From Paenibacillus sp. 1_12 (GTDB lineage Bacteria > Bacillota > Bacilli > Paenibacillales > NBRC-103111), in contig NZ_FOTE01000002.1 of the NCBI RefSeq assembly GCF_900114475.1, positions 496,001-560,000 of the forward strand: a DNA stretch of 64,000 bases. The letters run 5' to 3'. Under the pieces are notes generated by a model that had not been told where the DNA came from, made no database searches, and saw only the letters and a list, made by a program, of their open reading frames with translations. Shown here piece after piece: positions 61,522 through 64,000 of this stretch; positions within the stretch are counted from its first letter, which is position 1, and every line of letters begins with the position of its first letter. A program made the translations under genes and the position numbers.

Positions 61522-62400
61522 CTAGCCCTTGACGGAGCCGAGCATAACGCCTTTCGCAAAATGCTTTTGCAGAAAAGGATATACAATCAAAATCGGTACC
61601 GTCGAAACGACGATAACAGCCATCTTGATGACCTCGCCAGGCGGCGCTACGTAATCACTGCCCATTTCCTTTGAATCCCCAATCCCGCCCTGCGACAAAA
61701 TAACAATTTGCCGGAGCCATACTTGAATTGGCCATTTTGAACTGTCATTAATGTACAAAATCGCACTGAAAAATGTATTCCAATGGCCAACCGCATAAAA
61801 TAACGAGAAGGTAGCCATAGCGGGCAATGAAAGCGGTAGTACGATACGCACCAAAATTTGAAAATCGTTGCAGCCATCAATCTTGGCGGCTTCTTCCAGT
61901 CCATCCGGCAGCTGCTGAAAGAAGTTTCTCAATATAATAAGATTAAAAGCGCTGATTGCGCCAGGGATCAACAATGACCAGTAGCTGTTCAGCAAGCCAA
62001 ACGATTTGACGACCAGGAAGGTTGGAATCATGCCTCCGCTGAACAGCATCGTGAACAGTACGAGCAGCATTATCGGACCACGACCCATAAATTCATTTCT
62101 CGCCAATGGATAAGCCGTCAATGTGGTGAACAACAAATTGATCAATGTGCCTGCAACCGTAATAAAGATTGTGACGCCAAGGCTCCACATGATCGTGTTC
62201 GTCGAAAAAATATACCGGTAGCCATCGAGTGAAAATTTAGTTGGAAACAGCACGATCCCGCGCTGCATCAGCTCCTCTGAAGCAGTTAGTGAACCTGATA
62301 GTACAAACAGGAAGGGCACGATGGCAAACAAAGCGAAAACAATTAGAAGCACGGAATTAACAATATCAAATACGCGTGATCCCAATGAAGGATGAATCAT
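61522..62400 (-). CDS. Carbohydrate ABC transporter permease (LplC type)
   Basis: A 292-residue membrane protein with six helices, EAA loop DGLEEAAKIDGCNDFQILVRIVLP and C-terminus FAKGVMLGSVKG. It pairs with the LplB-type permease encoded 21 bases upstream and is close in sequence pattern to the protein at 25285-26157, so the two importers are probably paralogous. Confidence 0.94.
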   Translation of the reverse strand: MIHPSLGSRVFDIVNSVLLIVFALFAIVPFLFVLSGSLTASEELMQRGIVLFPTKFSLDGYRYIFSTNTIMWSLGVTIFITVAGTLINLLFTTLTAYPLARNEFMGRGPIMLLVLFTMLFSGGMIPTFLVVKSFGLLNSYWSLLIPGAISAFNLIILRNFFQQLPDGLEEAAKIDGCNDFQILVRIVLPLSLPAMATFSLFYAVGHWNTFFSAILYINDSSKWPIQVWLRQIVILSQGGIGDSKEMGSDYVAPPGEVIKMAVIVVSTVPILIVYPFLQKHFAKGVMLGSVKG

Positions 62401-62421
62401 GAAAGCAGCCTCCTTTCCAAT

Positions 62422-63381
62422 TTAGTATACACCTTGCTCGCCAATTTTCTTGGCTGCTTTATTAGCGGCAACTACCAGACATAAGCCTACTAGTGATTTA
62501 AACAGACCGACAGCGGTGCTGAAGCTAAACTGCCCTTGCTGGACACCATTGACGTACACATAAGTGTCGAATACTTCGCCCACTTCTCGGTTCGTCGAAT
62601 TCAGCATCAGAAAAACCTGCTCGAAGCCTGTATCCAGAAAGCTGCCGAGTCTTAAAATGAACAAAATGACGATGGTGCTGCGAATAGCAGGAAGGGTTAT
62701 GTGCCACAGCTGCTTCATCCGGCCTGCACCGTCCATTTTGGCAGCTTCATACAATGTAGGGTCAACTCCTGACAGTGCAGCCAGAAAGATAATAGTACCC
62801 CAACCGGATTCCTTCCAGATAACTTCCAGAATGATCATCGGCCTAAACCAGTCGTTGGACATTAGAAAATTAATTTTACCAAAACCCGCATTGACGAGCA
62901 TATTCGTAAAAATCCCGCCTTCGGACGAGAAAAAAGTGTACACCATACCGACAACGACAACCCACGATACAAAATGGGGAATGTACACTGCGGTCTGAAT
63001 GTATCGCTTGAACCATTCCACGCGCAGCTCATTCAGCATCAATGCGATTAATATCGGGATCGGAAAGAAAAAGACAATATTATAAATCGCCAGCACAAAA
63101 GTGTTTTTGAGCAGCAGCCAGAACACCGGATCATGGAAAAAACGGTCAAAATGCTTAAAGCCAACCCAAGGACTGTTCCAAAAGCCCCGATAAGGCAGGT
63201 AATCCTTAAATGAAATCATGACCCCCCACATCGGTAAATATTTAAATATGGCAAAATACAGCAAGCCAGGTGCAACCATCATATACAAATAACGACCTTT
63301 GATGAGTCGGCTCCAGAACAAGTTTGTCTTGCGGCCCAAACCGTTGGCTGTTCCGTTCATCACTTGTGATTTCAAATCCAA
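62422..63381 (-). CDS. Carbohydrate ABC transporter permease (LplB type)
   Basis: About 319 residues with LLYFAIFKYLPMWGVMISFKDYLP, EAA loop PTLYEAAKMDGAGRMKQLWHITLP and end VFDTYVYVNGVQQGQFSFSTAVGLFKS. The start is ambiguous: TTG at 63381, TTG at 63375 or ATG at 63360, all after AAGGAGGG. It is directly preceded by an oxidoreductase gene (25-base gap), so the operon promoter is outside the window. Confidence 0.93.
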   Translation of the reverse strand: MDLKSQVMNGTANGLGRKTNLFWSRLIKGRYLYMMVAPGLLYFAIFKYLPMWGVMISFKDYLPYRGFWNSPWVGFKHFDRFFHDPVFWLLLKNTFVLAIYNIVFFFPIPILIALMLNELRVEWFKRYIQTAVYIPHFVSWVVVVGMVYTFFSSEGGIFTNMLVNAGFGKINFLMSNDWFRPMIILEVIWKESGWGTIIFLAALSGVDPTLYEAAKMDGAGRMKQLWHITLPAIRSTIVILFILRLGSFLDTGFEQVFLMLNSTNREVGEVFDTYVYVNGVQQGQFSFSTAVGLFKSLVGLCLVVAANKAAKKIGEQGVY

Positions 63382-63406
63382 CGCCCTCCTTTCTGATAGT
63401 TACTAC

Positions 63407-64000
63407 TTAAGATGGGGCAAGCACATCCGCGATGCGAATAGGACGATTCTCCTTGACGGATCTCCAAACTGCTTCTCCTGTACCAACCGAATAGGCACCA
63501 TCTATCGAACCGGATAAAATATCATACGGTCGCTTCGGATCGGGACCGAGAAAAATGTCCTCCAGAAGCGTAGGGTCTCCACCTCCATGTCCACCTTGCC
63601 TATGAACGACATGAATCGTTTCTTTAGAGCCAAACAATGGGAAGTAATCGATCGTTTGCACAGGTACTGGAAACGGAACCCTGCCGGAGGAATGATATTC
63701 CATCGATTCTATACGGCCTTTTGTACCATTAATCGCAAGCCGATAGCCTTCATAAGGCAGTGAGAAGTTGACTGAATAAGTGAGCAGCGCACCGCCATTA
63801 TATTTGACGTTAACGGAATAAGTATCCTCGATATCAATTTGTGAATCGTAGATACAGGCATCCGACCGGTATTCGCTGTAGGGAGCTTGAGCATCTGCGG
63901 CGCCGACAGCTCCGATATGGTCATCCGTTACATGAACCTCCTTGCCCCGTGACGACCAACGCATGTAATAATCGCAGTCGGGCTTGACCTCACAGGTGGA
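63407..64000 (-). CDS. Gfo/Idh/MocA family oxidoreductase, C-terminal part (cut by window edge)
   Basis: The frame is open through base 64000; about 198 residues are visible and the N-terminal NAD-binding domain is missing. The visible part is the C-terminal sugar-binding half (ALLTYSVNFSLPYEGYRLAINGTKGRIE and the final DGAYSVGTGEAVWRSVKENRPIRIADVL). A His/Gly-rich HRQGGHGGGDPTLLEDIF segment is typical of a subgroup of this family in glycan operons. It lies 25 bases before the LplB-type permease and belongs to the same operon. Confidence 0.82.
   Translation of the reverse strand, partial: STCEVKPDCDYYMRWSSRGKEVHVTDDHIGAVGAADAQAPYSEYRSDACIYDSQIDIEDTYSVNVKYNGGALLTYSVNFSLPYEGYRLAINGTKGRIESMEYHSSGRVPFPVPVQTIDYFPLFGSKETIHVVHRQGGHGGGDPTLLEDIFLGPDPKRPYDILSGSIDGAYSVGTGEAVWRSVKENRPIRIADVLAPS

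Overview
The window looks like DNA from a Gram-positive, low/mid-GC Bacillota, most likely Paenibacillus or a close relative. The grounds are strong AGGAGG-type ribosome sites, several lipoprotein-plus-two-permease sugar ABC importers of the LplABC/YtcQ kind, YesM/YesN-type two-component pairs, very large membrane-anchored AraC regulators, and a B. subtilis-like rhamnose operon with a DeoR regulator. No rRNA, tRNA, transposase or CRISPR was seen.

Layout. 1-1810: two-component pair (kinase cut by the window edge). 2069-3444: small membrane protein and a DoxX protein under an MhqR-like palindrome. 3647-18854: a catabolic island on the minus strand with two complete ABC importers bracketing one true sulfatase, two sulfatase-fold proteins whose active-site Cys is replaced by Thr, two Gfo/Idh/MocA oxidoreductases, a TIM-barrel isomerase and an APS-kinase-like protein. 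A 395-bp inverted-repeat element sits in the middle. 19096-23429: YesN/YesM pair plus a cupin-AraC regulator. 23685-29573: a third importer with its membrane AraC regulator; its control region holds three direct repeats and a CcpA (cre) site. 29736-36004: oxidoreductase, stalk-domain protein, Tat-exported phosphoesterase and a four-PAS histidine kinase. 36129-41395: a type III polyketide synthase cluster (synthase, methyltransferase, FAD oxidoreductase, MMPL exporter). 41678-43681: two GyrI-like proteins and two small unknowns. 43895-50030 (plus strand): rhamnose operon rhaEW - ASRT-like protein - rhaA - rhaB - rhaR. 50031-54350: a plasmid-type replication module. 54393-64000: a further glycan-uptake operon (importer, membrane AraC regulator, esterase, TIM-barrel isomerase, two oxidoreductases).

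The most notable system is the replication module. It has a DnaA-box cluster with AT-rich tandem repeats (50314-50776), a minus-strand wHTH-like protein (51028-52395), and an apparent plus-strand antisense RNA with its own terminator lying in that gene's leader (about 52627-52693). It also has an array of 12-13 iterons (52771-53078) and a second Rep-like gene (53125-54285) whose promoter carries a partial iteron. This suggests that the window lies on a large plasmid or chromid, or that a plasmid has integrated into the chromosome. I see no parA/parB in the window.

Together the genes describe a soil or plant-associated polysaccharide scavenger. Four importers bring in oligosaccharides, some probably sulfated or otherwise esterified. 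Sulfatases and esterases remove substituents, NAD-dependent oxidoreductases and TIM-barrel isomerases convert unusual sugars, and each module has its own sensor/AraC switch.
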